Assembly (NCBI RefSeq): GCF_000379605.1
Contig: NZ_KB902691.1
Span: forward strand, 757 to 64,756
Source of the DNA: Rhizobium giardinii bv. giardinii H152
GTDB taxonomy: Bacteria; Pseudomonadota; Alphaproteobacteria; Rhizobiales; Rhizobiaceae
Direction of reading: 5' to 3'
DNA: 64,000 bases
The stretch's first letter is position 1. Every line of letters starts with the position of its first letter. A program made the position numbers and the translations under genes. The notes beneath the pieces were generated by a model. The model saw nothing but the letters and a program-made list of their open reading frames with translations. It made no database searches and was not told where the DNA came from. Positions 9,938 through 17,897 of this stretch are shown here, piece after piece.

Positions 9938-11515
9938 ATGCCGGGATCCGGTATCGGGCAGCGTAATTGCGCGGTTCTGGCTGGCATACTGGTGCTTGCT
10001 GCCCTGTTTCGCCTCCACGATGTCCAGCAGCCCTTGATCGACGCATTTAGCTGGCGCCAAGCCAGTACGGCGATGATGGCCGACAATTTCCTGGCACGCA
10101 GCTGGAACATTTTCTTTCCGGAGGTCAGCTGGACTGGTCCAGGCCCCGCCTATCAGGGGCGCGAACTGCAGATCATCTCTTATATCACCGCGCTGCTCTA
10201 CGCGCTGTTCGGCTGGCATGACTGGCTGGGACGCCTGGTCGCCATCACCTTTGGCCTGTGGGGCGTCTTTGCCCTGCACCGGCTGCTTGATCGCGTATGG
10301 GGCACGGCGCACGCGCACGCCGGTGCGTTTCTGCTCGCCATCATGCCCGGTGCGGTTTTCATCGACCGGTCGTTTCTTCCGGACCCGGCGATGCTGTCGC
10401 TGGTCACCACCGGCGCGTGGCTCTACGTCGTCTATCTGCAGGAAGACCGCCCTGGTCTGCTGGTGCTCGCCGGTGTGATCGCGACGCTCGGCGTGCTCGC
10501 CAAGCTGCCCGGCATCGCCGTGGTCGTGCCGATGACCTATGCGACCTTTTCCATTCTCCAGGTCAGAGGCAGGCTCAATCCGCGCCGCATCCTGCAGATC
10601 GCGCCGGTCGCGCTGATCGCCGGCGCGCTGATCCTCGGCTACTATCGGTGGGCGATCCATGTCGGCACGAACTTTCCGCCCTATCATGTCGCCGGCAGCG
10701 GCTATCTCTGGGACGACGGGCTCTCCAAGTTCTTCAGCCAGGCCTTTTACCTTCCCGCCGCATGGAAGATCGCGAGCAGCTGGCTCTTTACCCTGCCCGT
10801 TGTGGTCCTAGCCGGCATAGCATTGCTGGTCATGCCGCCGGGCACGACCAGCCCGGCACGCGGCAAAGTCCAGTGGTTCTTCCACGCATGGCTCGCCGGC
10901 GCCCTTATCGTCTATTTTTTCGCCGCCCGCGAGATCAAGACCAATCCATGGAACTTCCATATCTTCAACGTGCCGGTGGCCGCGTTTGCCGGCCGCGGGC
11001 TCATCCTGTTGGCCACCATTGACGGCAGCCTCCAGTGGAGCGTGCCATCACGCCTGCTGCGATCGGCCGTTATTGCGGCTATCGTGATCGTCGGCGGCAG
11101 CATTCCCGGGCTCCAGCTCATGAAGACCCCCTACGCGCAATCCGGCCACCAGCTTGGTGTGCAGTTGAGCGCTCTCGCGAAGCCTGGCGATCTGGTAATC
11201 GCGGCCTCGGCTACGATCGGTGATCCGATTGCAATCTATTACAGCAGACGCCGGGGCTGGGTTTTCCCACCGGGCGGTGGGATGAACGACTGGTCGGTGC
11301 TTCCCGACGACCGCGAGGCGATCGACATGTTGGAGACGCTGCGCGCCAAGGATGCGGCGTGGTTCGGGGTGGCAAAAAATGCGCGCGACTCCAGGGGGCG
11401 AAAGCTCCTCGAATACAATACGGGCCTGATTGCGCATCTCGACAAGACCGCCGAGCGTGTCGTCGACGATGACGCCATGCTGATTTACCGGCTGGCGCCG
11501 CCGACCGCGTATTAA
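9938..11515 (+). CDS. ArnT/PMT-type membrane glycosyltransferase
   Basis: A 525-residue polytopic protein with about ten membrane helices, resembling GT39/GT83 lipid-linked-sugar transferases (ArnT, PMT_2). An early extracytoplasmic loop carries the acidic/Arg pattern expected for this fold (LFRLHDVQQPLIDAFSWRQ), and a second motif is IDRSFLPDPAMLS. Such enzymes move a sugar from a polyprenyl carrier to lipid A, protein or polysaccharide on the periplasmic side. I chose the ATG at 9938 over a GTG at 9923 because aaggagga sits 5 bases ahead of it. It precedes the polysaccharide genes but is separated from them by a minus-strand lipoprotein gene and a long spacer, so functional linkage is only a guess. 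Confidence 0.8.
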   Translation: MPGSGIGQRNCAVLAGILVLAALFRLHDVQQPLIDAFSWRQASTAMMADNFLARSWNIFFPEVSWTGPGPAYQGRELQIISYITALLYALFGWHDWLGRLVAITFGLWGVFALHRLLDRVWGTAHAHAGAFLLAIMPGAVFIDRSFLPDPAMLSLVTTGAWLYVVYLQEDRPGLLVLAGVIATLGVLAKLPGIAVVVPMTYATFSILQVRGRLNPRRILQIAPVALIAGALILGYYRWAIHVGTNFPPYHVAGSGYLWDDGLSKFFSQAFYLPAAWKIASSWLFTLPVVVLAGIALLVMPPGTTSPARGKVQWFFHAWLAGALIVYFFAAREIKTNPWNFHIFNVPVAAFAGRGLILLATIDGSLQWSVPSRLLRSAVIAAIVIVGGSIPGLQLMKTPYAQSGHQLGVQLSALAKPGDLVIAASATIGDPIAIYYSRRRGWVFPPGGGMNDWSVLPDDREAIDMLETLRAKDAAWFGVAKNARDSRGRKLLEYNTGLIAHLDKTAERVVDDDAMLIYRLAPPTAY

Positions 11516-11671
11516 CTGGAAAGCCGCATGAAGAGAGTTGACGGCCCCAGGCATTCATCGAACGCCAAGCGGTGACACAGGGAGTAGCGTCAAGCCGGAG
11601 CCGGCAAGCGCAGCGCGGTCCTGTGGCGCAGGCGGCTAAGGGTCGGCCGATGGCTCAAGCATTACTGGAAG

Positions 11672-12016
11672 TCAGTCGAAACTCCAGCGAGGCACGCACC
11701 GGGAGGTACGGCCGAAACCGCTCGGTGAGCAGATGTACGGGCCCTCGCCATAGGCGATCAAACGGCTGTTCGGCTTCAAGTCCGAAACGTATTTGACGTT
11801 TTTCGCGGAAGCGGGACGCTTTACACGATCCTCCGCCGTAGCGACGCTCCGAACCGATGCTTTCCTGGGAGCTTGATACGGAGCGGCAGAGGCCACCTCG
11901 AGGGATCGCTCGGAAGAACACGATGCGAGCAAGGAAACGAACCCGATTGCGATCACGCATGAAATGCTGCGAAACCGCCCCCTTACCGCGTTTGCCTCAC
12001 CGTTTTTCGAATGCAT
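11672..12016 (-). CDS. Small lipoprotein, function unknown
   Basis: An open frame of 114 residues whose N-terminus is a plausible lipoprotein signal: positive n-region (RGRFR), hydrophobic core (VIAIGFVSLL) and lipobox LASC with Cys33. The mature part is basic and ends in a short block with two cysteines (YICSPSGFGRTSRC) that could form a disulphide; I have the impression that similar Cys-x-Pro-Ser-Gly-Phe-Gly tails occur in other small rhizobial secreted proteins. The start is uncertain: AAGG directly abuts the ATG at 12016, and a better AAGGGGG lies inside the frame without a usable start after it. It opposes its neighbours and may be regulated from the AT-rich spacer. Confidence 0.55.
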   Translation of the reverse strand: MHSKNGEANAVRGRFRSISCVIAIGFVSLLASCSSERSLEVASAAPYQAPRKASVRSVATAEDRVKRPASAKNVKYVSDLKPNSRLIAYGEGPYICSPSGFGRTSRCVPRWSFD

Positions 12017-12680
12017 CCTTGCCCCACAACTGGTCGACGCCCGTCTCGGTTCTCAGTATTTCATCACATCCTTAATAATAGCTTTATTAGAAATTCTTCA
12101 AATAGAAGACCGAACGACATAGTGAAGAAAATCCCGCCACTGTACGAAAGCTGTCGTATGCACAGAATTGGCACAGCGCGTACTTTTTTAGTCTGAACAA
12201 TCCTCTGTCCGCAACTTCTTTCATGGCAATTTCGAAGCGCGACGGCGCTCCCCGGCGCACCAATACTTCCGAGCGCGCAAGGCGGACGGGACTGCAGGAT
12301 AAGTATTAGTACGCAAAGACAAGTACAGATTCGGAGAGGACCGAACCCCTCCGACCGGTCAATATATCAAAAACACCTGCATTTTCCGCACCTTAAGAAA
12401 ATTCCGATTCGACTTTGACTTATTTCAAAATCGCGTGCATAATTGAATTAATGTATAGGTAACCAATTTTTACTTCATCGGATCGCGCCCTTCGATCTGA
12501 CTTTTTCATCCGCATAAGCGGCGGAACCCGTCCAAATCTCGTGCTCACCCCCGAGTAATCCGTGATTCGGCGTTTCTGCACTCTCAAATTTTGGGGGACC
12601 GGTGTCTATCCGCCCACAGAATTCTGGGGGAGATCTGCGTACGACATCTGGTTTTTTGTAGTCTAGGCGGGAGCTGAGTC
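12017..12680. promoter_or_regulatory. AT-rich spacer upstream of the polysaccharide genes, with a direct repeat
   Basis: About 660 bases without a convincing gene and visibly poorer in GC than the rest of the window (especially 12050-12190 and 12360-12480). Near the downstream gene, a 12-base direct repeat with one mismatch occurs at 12587-12598 (aattttggggga) and 12620-12631 (aattctggggga). The copies are offset by 33 bases, about three helical turns. This is a candidate activator or repressor site. It could also contain the promoter of the minus-strand lipoprotein. The composition suggests a transferred or fast-evolving region. Confidence 0.45.
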
Positions 12681-13709
12681 ATGGCGCGAACAAACAAGCC
12701 CAAAATGGGTAGTACTGAAAATATTCTACAATTCCCCAGTAACAGGAGAAAAAAACTCAAGAAAGTACTTGTCGCCGGTGGCGCGGGTTTTTTGGGCTCG
12801 CATCTCTGTGAATCACTGCTCGCGGCAGACTACGACGTCATCTGCGCCGACGACCTCTCGACAGGGCGCATCGAAAACATCAAGCACCTGCTCGACCTGC
12901 CGCAGTTCACGTTCAGGCGGCATGACATCCGGTCACCGCTCAACGTCAAGGTCGATGCCATCTTCAATTTTGCAAGCCCGGCATCGCCGCCCGCCTATCA
13001 GGCCGATCCTATCGGTACGCTCTTCACCAATATTGTCGGCGCCCGAAACCTGCTGGAGCTTGCCCGTCGCCGCGATGCGACCATTATCCAGGCATCGACA
13101 TCCGAGGTGTATGGTGATCCGTTGGTATCACCACAGCGCGAAGACTATCTCGGCAATGTCAACACGACCGGGCCTCGCGCCTGCTACGACGAAGGAAAGC
13201 GCTGCGCCGAGACCCAGTTTTTCGACTTTCACCGCCTCTATGGCCTGAAGATCAAGGTCGCACGGATTTTCAATACGTACGGACCGCGCATGCGCCCCGA
13301 TGACGGGCGTGTCGTTTCGAATTTCATCGTCCAGGCGCTGCGCAATGCACCCATAACCATCTACGGATCCGGATTGCAGACCCGTTCGTTCTGCCATGTC
13401 GACGATCTGGTCGGAGGGTTCATGAAACTCTTCCACTCGTCGCCCGACATCACCGGCCCCATCAATCTCGGCAACCCTGCCGAGTTGACGGTGATCGACC
13501 TGGCCCACCGCATCGTCCGACTGGCCAATTCGAAATCTCCGATCGTCCACATGCTTGCTGCCGTTGACGATCCCAAACAGCGCCGCCCGGATATCGGCCG
13601 TGCAGCCGCGCAACTTGGCTGGCGTCCGAACATCGATATCGACAATGGTCTTCTCGCGACGATCGACCATTTCGACCAGGTTCTGCGGCATGCGGCCGCA
13701 AATAACTGA
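12681..13709 (+). CDS. UDP-glucuronate decarboxylase-like sugar epimerase/dehydratase
   Basis: A 342-residue extended short-chain dehydrogenase. A basic, Asn/Lys-rich leader of about 27 residues precedes the NAD-binding GGAGFLGSHL. The catalytic Tyr/Lys pair lies in CYDEGKR, preceded by STSEVYGDP and by SPQREDYLGNVNTTGPR, closely matching the HPQ-E-YWGNVNPIGPR block of UDP-xylose synthases. It should convert UDP-glucuronate to UDP-xylose, or act on a related UDP-sugar. The first His of the usual block is Ser here. The first about 90 bases are much AT-richer than the rest of the gene. It starts a plus-strand run with galE-like and GT2 genes and is 11 bases ahead of the next. Confidence 0.85.
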   Translation: MARTNKPKMGSTENILQFPSNRRKKLKKVLVAGGAGFLGSHLCESLLAADYDVICADDLSTGRIENIKHLLDLPQFTFRRHDIRSPLNVKVDAIFNFASPASPPAYQADPIGTLFTNIVGARNLLELARRRDATIIQASTSEVYGDPLVSPQREDYLGNVNTTGPRACYDEGKRCAETQFFDFHRLYGLKIKVARIFNTYGPRMRPDDGRVVSNFIVQALRNAPITIYGSGLQTRSFCHVDDLVGGFMKLFHSSPDITGPINLGNPAELTVIDLAHRIVRLANSKSPIVHMLAAVDDPKQRRPDIGRAAAQLGWRPNIDIDNGLLATIDHFDQVLRHAAANN

Positions 13710-13720
13710 GAGGTGACGAG

Positions 13721-14713
13721 GTGAATACTGTTCTCGTCACCGGGGGCGCTGGATATATTGGCAGCCATACTTGTAAACTTTTGCATCAGTCGGGCTTTAC
13801 CCCCGTTACCTATGACAATCTCGCAACGGGATCCAAGGAGAACGTAAAATGGGGGCCGCTGGTCCGCGGTGACGTGCGCGACCGGGACCAGTTGAAACAT
13901 GCGATAAGGCTCTGGCAGCCGGTCTGCGTCATTCATTTCGCCGCATCGGCCTATGTCGGCGAATCCATCACCGATCCGCGCAAATACTACAGCAACAATG
14001 TCGCCGGCATCCTCTCTCTGCTTGATACCTGCGTGGACATCCAGCTGCGCAATATCGTCTTTTCGAGCAGCTGCGCCACCTATGGCATCCCGGCGAAACT
14101 GCCGATTGCCGAGCGTAGCCCGCAGGCCCCGATAAACCCTTACGGCCGCACCAAGCTGATCGGTGAAATGATGCTGAAGGACTATGCTTCGGCCTATAAG
14201 ATCCACTACGTGGCGCTGCGCTATTTCAATGCCGCCGGCGCCGATATCGACGGTGAGCTTCGCGAGCGACACGATCCGGAAACCCATCTCATCCCCCGTG
14301 CCCTGATGGCGGCGGCAGGGCGAATCCCCGAACTGACCGTCTTCGGTAGCGACTATGATACGCCCGACGGTACGTGCATTCGCGACTATGTCCACGTGAC
14401 GGATCTCGCCCAGGCCCATGTTTCGGCAGTCCAGCATCTGATCGCCGGCGGCAAGAACATGATGGTGAACCTGGGTTCCGGCCGGGGCACCTCCGTGCAA
14501 CAGATCATCGATACGATCGAACGGCTGACGCATCGTCGCGTCCCCGTGCGTCGCGAGGCAAGGCGCGGCGGCGACCCGCCCGCGCTTTACCCGGATCTCA
14601 GCGTCGCGGCATCCGAGCTGAACTTTACCCCCCGCTTCTCGGACATCGAAACGATCATCCGCACCGCCGCCCCGACCTTCGGGCTGGAGATCAAACATAA
14701 TGTCGTCGCGTGA
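13721..14713 (+). CDS. galE: UDP-glucose 4-epimerase
   Basis: A 330-residue GalE-type epimerase that interconverts UDP-glucose and UDP-galactose. The NAD motif is VTGGAGYIGSH near the N-terminus. SSSCATYG and the catalytic NPYGRTK (Tyr-x3-Lys) follow, then the substrate-binding RYFNAAGAD and DYDTPDGTCIRDYVHV. The start codon is GTG with gaggtgacgag in front. It overlaps the GT2 gene by 14 bases, so the two are probably translationally coupled. In rhizobia exoB plays the same biochemical role; this copy is linked to a different polysaccharide synthase, so it may be a dedicated paralogue. Confidence 0.9.
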   Translation: MNTVLVTGGAGYIGSHTCKLLHQSGFTPVTYDNLATGSKENVKWGPLVRGDVRDRDQLKHAIRLWQPVCVIHFAASAYVGESITDPRKYYSNNVAGILSLLDTCVDIQLRNIVFSSSCATYGIPAKLPIAERSPQAPINPYGRTKLIGEMMLKDYASAYKIHYVALRYFNAAGADIDGELRERHDPETHLIPRALMAAAGRIPELTVFGSDYDTPDGTCIRDYVHVTDLAQAHVSAVQHLIAGGKNMMVNLGSGRGTSVQQIIDTIERLTHRRVPVRREARRGGDPPALYPDLSVAASELNFTPRFSDIETIIRTAAPTFGLEIKHNVVA

Positions 14714-16559
14714 CCGGTCGCAGGTGAGGACAGCAGGTGCGCGACGGCGCACCGTGAAGCACAGACTGCCCGAGGGACTGGTCCCCGTTTTTACGCGAGA
14801 GCGGCGCATCGCCTATGCCGCGGGTGTTCTGGCCTGGCTGGCAGCCCTCGCCTGGTTCTGGCGATGGTGGTTCCGGCCCGAGCATTTCATCGACATAATG
14901 CCTTTTCTGGCGCTGACGCTGATCATGGCCTGGATAACCCTGCTACCGGCCTACTTCATCTATCTGTTCGGCGGCAGCAGGCGGGCGCAGCCTGTTGAAG
15001 GGCAATGCGTCCCGGGGCGCATCGCAATGGTCGTCACCAAGGCGCCGTCGGAACCGTTCGCGGTCGTCCGCAAGACGCTCAATGCGATGCTTGACCAGAT
15101 CGGCTATGATTACGACGTCTGGCTGGCGGACGAGGCGCCCGATCGCGAGACGATCACATGGTGCGAGCGCCACGGCATCTTCATCTCGACCCGACATGGT
15201 GTGGAGGCCTATCATCGCAAGACATGGCCGCGGCGCACGCGCTGCAAGGAAGGCAATCTTGCCTATTTCTACGATCACTACGGATATGCCCGGTACGATT
15301 TCGTCTGCCAGTTCGATGCGGACCACGTGCCGGACGTCACATACCTGCGCGAGATCATGCGGCCGTTCGCCGACCCGGGCGTGGGCTACGTGTCGGCTCC
15401 AAGCATCTGCGATTCCAATGCCGCGGAAAGCTGGACCGCGCGCGGCCGGCTTCAGGCGGAAGCCAGCATGCACGGCTGCCTGCAGATCGGCTACAACAAC
15501 GGCTGGGCACCGCTTTGCATCGGTTCGCACTACGCGGTGCGAACGGCGGCACTCAGACAGATCGGCGGTCTCGGTCCCGAACTGGCGGAGGATCATTCGA
15601 CCACCCTTCTGATGAACGCAGGCCGATGGAAGGGCGTTCACGCCATCGACGCGATTGCGCACGGCGAAGGTCCCCGCACCTTTGCCGATCTCGCCGTCCA
15701 GGAGTTCCAGTGGTCGCGCAGCCTTGTCACGATCCTGCTTCGCTATTCCAGGGACTATGTACCGAGCCTCTCGGGCAAGCTGCAGTTCCAGTTCCTGTTC
15801 TCGCAGTTGTGGTATCCGCTGTTTTCACTCTTCATGGCGGCCATGTTCCTGCTGCCGATCCTGGCGCTCGCGACGGGCCGCAACTTCGTCAATGTCGCCT
15901 ATCCGGATTTCCTGGTGCATATCCTGCCCTTGTCGATGGTGCTGATCGGGCTGGCTTTCTATTGGCGCTCCACCGGAACATTCAGGCCCTACGACGCCAG
16001 GATTTTCGGTTGGGAATCGGCAGTGTTTCTGCTTGCGCGCTGGCCATGGTCACTGGCCGGCTCTCTCCTTGCCATCCGTGACCAGATCACGGGGTCCTTC
16101 GTCGATTTCCGGATCACGCCGAAGGACGGCAAGACCGCCACCCTCCCGCCATTGCGGGTGCTCGCTCCTTATATCGCGATGTCGCTTTCCTCCGCGGCAA
16201 CCGCGCTGCTTGTGTCCGATCCGGGTTCGGCCCAAGGCTATTATTTCTTCGCGATCATGAATTCGATCGTCTATGCCGCCGTTCTCGCCGTCATCATCGT
16301 CGGCCACGCCCAAGAAAACGGCCTTCCGCTGTTCTCGACATCGACGAGAGGCCTGGCCACGGTCGCAACGCTGGCGACCTGCCTCGTCGTCACCGGCAAC
16401 GCCATTTTTGCGCGCGGTGTGCCCGGCCTCGAAGCCGTCGCATACGGGCAGAACATCATCACTTTTACTGAAACCCACTTTGCCGTCGCAGGGGCCGGCC
16501 AAGGGGGGTCTCAGGTCAAGATTACGCGTTTCAAGATCAAATGGCATGGCATTTCATGA
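14700..16559 (+). CDS. Processive family-2 glycosyltransferase (cellulose/mannan synthase-like)
   Basis: A 619-residue inner-membrane synthase. Two N-terminal helices (about residues 38-60 and 65-90) precede a cytoplasmic GT-A domain with the first Asp (WLADEAPD), the DxD motif in CQFDADHVP and the acid-base motif LAEDHST. The fourth motif reads QEFQWSRS, a variant of Q-x-x-R-W. Several C-terminal helices follow, forming an export channel in this family. It should polymerise a beta-linked glycan from a nucleotide sugar. I see no PilZ domain, so direct c-di-GMP binding of the BcsA type is not evident. The operon context (UXS-like, GalE, exported peptide, exported GH26-like enzyme) suggests a secreted heteropolysaccharide, possibly of mannan or glucomannan type. 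Confidence 0.85.
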   Translation: MSSRDRSQVRTAGARRRTVKHRLPEGLVPVFTRERRIAYAAGVLAWLAALAWFWRWWFRPEHFIDIMPFLALTLIMAWITLLPAYFIYLFGGSRRAQPVEGQCVPGRIAMVVTKAPSEPFAVVRKTLNAMLDQIGYDYDVWLADEAPDRETITWCERHGIFISTRHGVEAYHRKTWPRRTRCKEGNLAYFYDHYGYARYDFVCQFDADHVPDVTYLREIMRPFADPGVGYVSAPSICDSNAAESWTARGRLQAEASMHGCLQIGYNNGWAPLCIGSHYAVRTAALRQIGGLGPELAEDHSTTLLMNAGRWKGVHAIDAIAHGEGPRTFADLAVQEFQWSRSLVTILLRYSRDYVPSLSGKLQFQFLFSQLWYPLFSLFMAAMFLLPILALATGRNFVNVAYPDFLVHILPLSMVLIGLAFYWRSTGTFRPYDARIFGWESAVFLLARWPWSLAGSLLAIRDQITGSFVDFRITPKDGKTATLPPLRVLAPYIAMSLSSAATALLVSDPGSAQGYYFFAIMNSIVYAAVLAVIIVGHAQENGLPLFSTSTRGLATVATLATCLVVTGNAIFARGVPGLEAVAYGQNIITFTETHFAVAGAGQGGSQVKITRFKIKWHGIS

Positions 16560-16626
16560 ATATCCCGTGCGGCACCGAGGTTCGGGATCAGTAATTTCTT
16601 CAAAGAATTTCGTCAGCAGTGCAACA

Positions 16627-16646
16627 CAACAACAACAACAACAACA
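16627..16646 (+). repeat. (CAA) trinucleotide repeat in a leader
   Basis: Six perfect CAA units plus a partial one lie directly before the Shine-Dalgarno sequence (aggga) of the 64-residue peptide gene. The stretch is unstructured and A/C-rich. Its position in the 5' leader suggests a translation-enhancing or phase-variable element. Confidence 0.75.
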
Positions 16647-16658
16647 GGGAGCCTGACC

Positions 16659-16853
16659 ATGATCAAAGTCACCAAAGTAGCCGTTACAGCCCTTTCCGCG
16701 GGCGGAATGCTGATCGGAACGCTTTTGCTGGCCGCCCAGGCCGACACGGCGAATATGCTGCTGAGAATAAACACACCGAGCGCAAAAGGGGATGCTGTCT
16801 TACAGAAGACGAGCAGGCTCAGGGCGGGCGTCTCGGCCAGCCAGGGAGGCTGA
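16659..16853 (+). CDS. Small exported peptide between synthase and glycanase
   Basis: A 64-residue product with a Sec-type signal (basic MIKVTK, hydrophobic core to about residue 27, possible cleavage after AAQA) leaving a basic mature peptide of under 40 residues with no Cys. Codon use is GC-rich in the wobble position, and an aggga ribosome site lies 9 bases ahead. The stop is followed by one base and then the start of the next gene, and the next gene's ggagg lies inside this frame. This is strong sign of a real, coupled gene. I do not recognise the family. It could be an accessory subunit of the synthase or a secreted matrix component. Confidence 0.7.
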   Translation: MIKVTKVAVTALSAGGMLIGTLLLAAQADTANMLLRINTPSAKGDAVLQKTSRLRAGVSASQGG

Positions 16854-16854
16854 C

Positions 16855-17814
16855 ATGACACACAGACTTGTAAGAACCGTGGCGGGAGGCGCGCTTTTGC
16901 TGATGCCCGTCACGCTCATCACCACCGGCGCGGCCCCGTCGCCGGCCTATGCAGGGGACACGGGTGTCGAAGCGGTCGTCGTCGACAAGCGGCCAATCCT
17001 GCATCCAAACGCCACGAAATTCGGCGCCTACGACCCCTATGGCGATTTCAGCACGCAGAGCGGTCTGGAAACCGAAGCCCTGTTTTTGCCGTGGGAAGAC
17101 GTCGATCTTGCAACGCTCAGTGTCGCCGACGAATACGCTCTGCAGCGCAAACGCAAGCTCCTGATCACCATCGAACCGTGGTCCTGGAACGAAGACCGGC
17201 GGCTTAGTGCCGATGACTTGCGCCGGAGGGTGCTGGCCGGAAGCTATGACGCCAACATCAAGGCGATTTCCGATGTCGTGAAGACCTTGAAAAGCCCCGT
17301 GATCATCCGCTGGGGTCAGGAAATGGAAGACAAATCCGGCCGCTTCTCGTGGGCTGACTGGCCCCCGCGGGACTATATCAAGGCCTACAGGAAGGTTGCC
17401 GATCAATTCCGCAAGGACAGGCCGACGGTCCAGATCATGTGGTCCCCGAAAGGGCAGGAGGACCTGGAGAAATACTATCCCGGCGATGACTATGTCGACG
17501 TCATCGGTCTCTCGGTCTTTGGCCTACAGGACTATGACATGCGTGAATATGGTGCTCCCAGGACCTTCACGGAGGCGCTGAAGCCGGGCTACGAGCGGGT
17601 GGCGCCGTTCAGGAAGCCGATCTGGGTGGCGGAGCTGGGATATGAGGGGGACGCCAACTACATGCAACCGTGGATCCAAGCGGCGACCGCCAGGAATGAC
17701 CAGTTTCCGGATCTGAAGGAAGTGATCTATTTCAACGATCGCGACGTCATCGGATGGCCATTCGGGCTTGGCCGGCCGAACTGGCGCGTGACGACCGGGT
17801 CAGGCGTGAACTGA
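16855..17814 (+). CDS. Exported GH26-like glycoside hydrolase (beta-mannanase type)
   Basis: A 319-residue protein with a signal peptide (cleavage near AYAG, residue 34). The (beta/alpha)8 pattern matches family 26: VIIRWGQEMEDKSGRFSW aligns with the family block R-x-x-HE-x-N/G, putting the acid/base at Glu156, and KPIWVAELGYEG gives the nucleophile Glu260. The His that usually precedes the acid/base Glu is Gln155. GH26 enzymes cut beta-1,4-mannan or mixed beta-glucan. Next to a synthase, such an enzyme often trims or releases the nascent polymer in the periplasm. The start ATG is preceded by ggagg inside the peptide gene. The family call is by motif only. Confidence 0.75.
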   Translation: MTHRLVRTVAGGALLLMPVTLITTGAAPSPAYAGDTGVEAVVVDKRPILHPNATKFGAYDPYGDFSTQSGLETEALFLPWEDVDLATLSVADEYALQRKRKLLITIEPWSWNEDRRLSADDLRRRVLAGSYDANIKAISDVVKTLKSPVIIRWGQEMEDKSGRFSWADWPPRDYIKAYRKVADQFRKDRPTVQIMWSPKGQEDLEKYYPGDDYVDVIGLSVFGLQDYDMREYGAPRTFTEALKPGYERVAPFRKPIWVAELGYEGDANYMQPWIQAATARNDQFPDLKEVIYFNDRDVIGWPFGLGRPNWRVTTGSGVN

Positions 17815-17897
17815 TCCCCAAGTCCGCGGATGGAAGCGAAGCGCGTCGGAGGCCGAGCATCGATGGGCCATGGCAGTCGCGCGCGTGGAGAGCAGGC

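Noticed and set aside
12011-12196. A 61-codon plus-strand frame in the AT-rich spacer
   Set aside because: No ribosome site, no signal or helix, and wobble positions are not GC-biased like real genes here.
16622-16646. CAA repeat as part of a CRISPR-like or coding repeat
   Set aside because: It is a simple trinucleotide run in a non-coding leader with no spacers. No CRISPR-like repeat-spacer pattern was found anywhere in the window.
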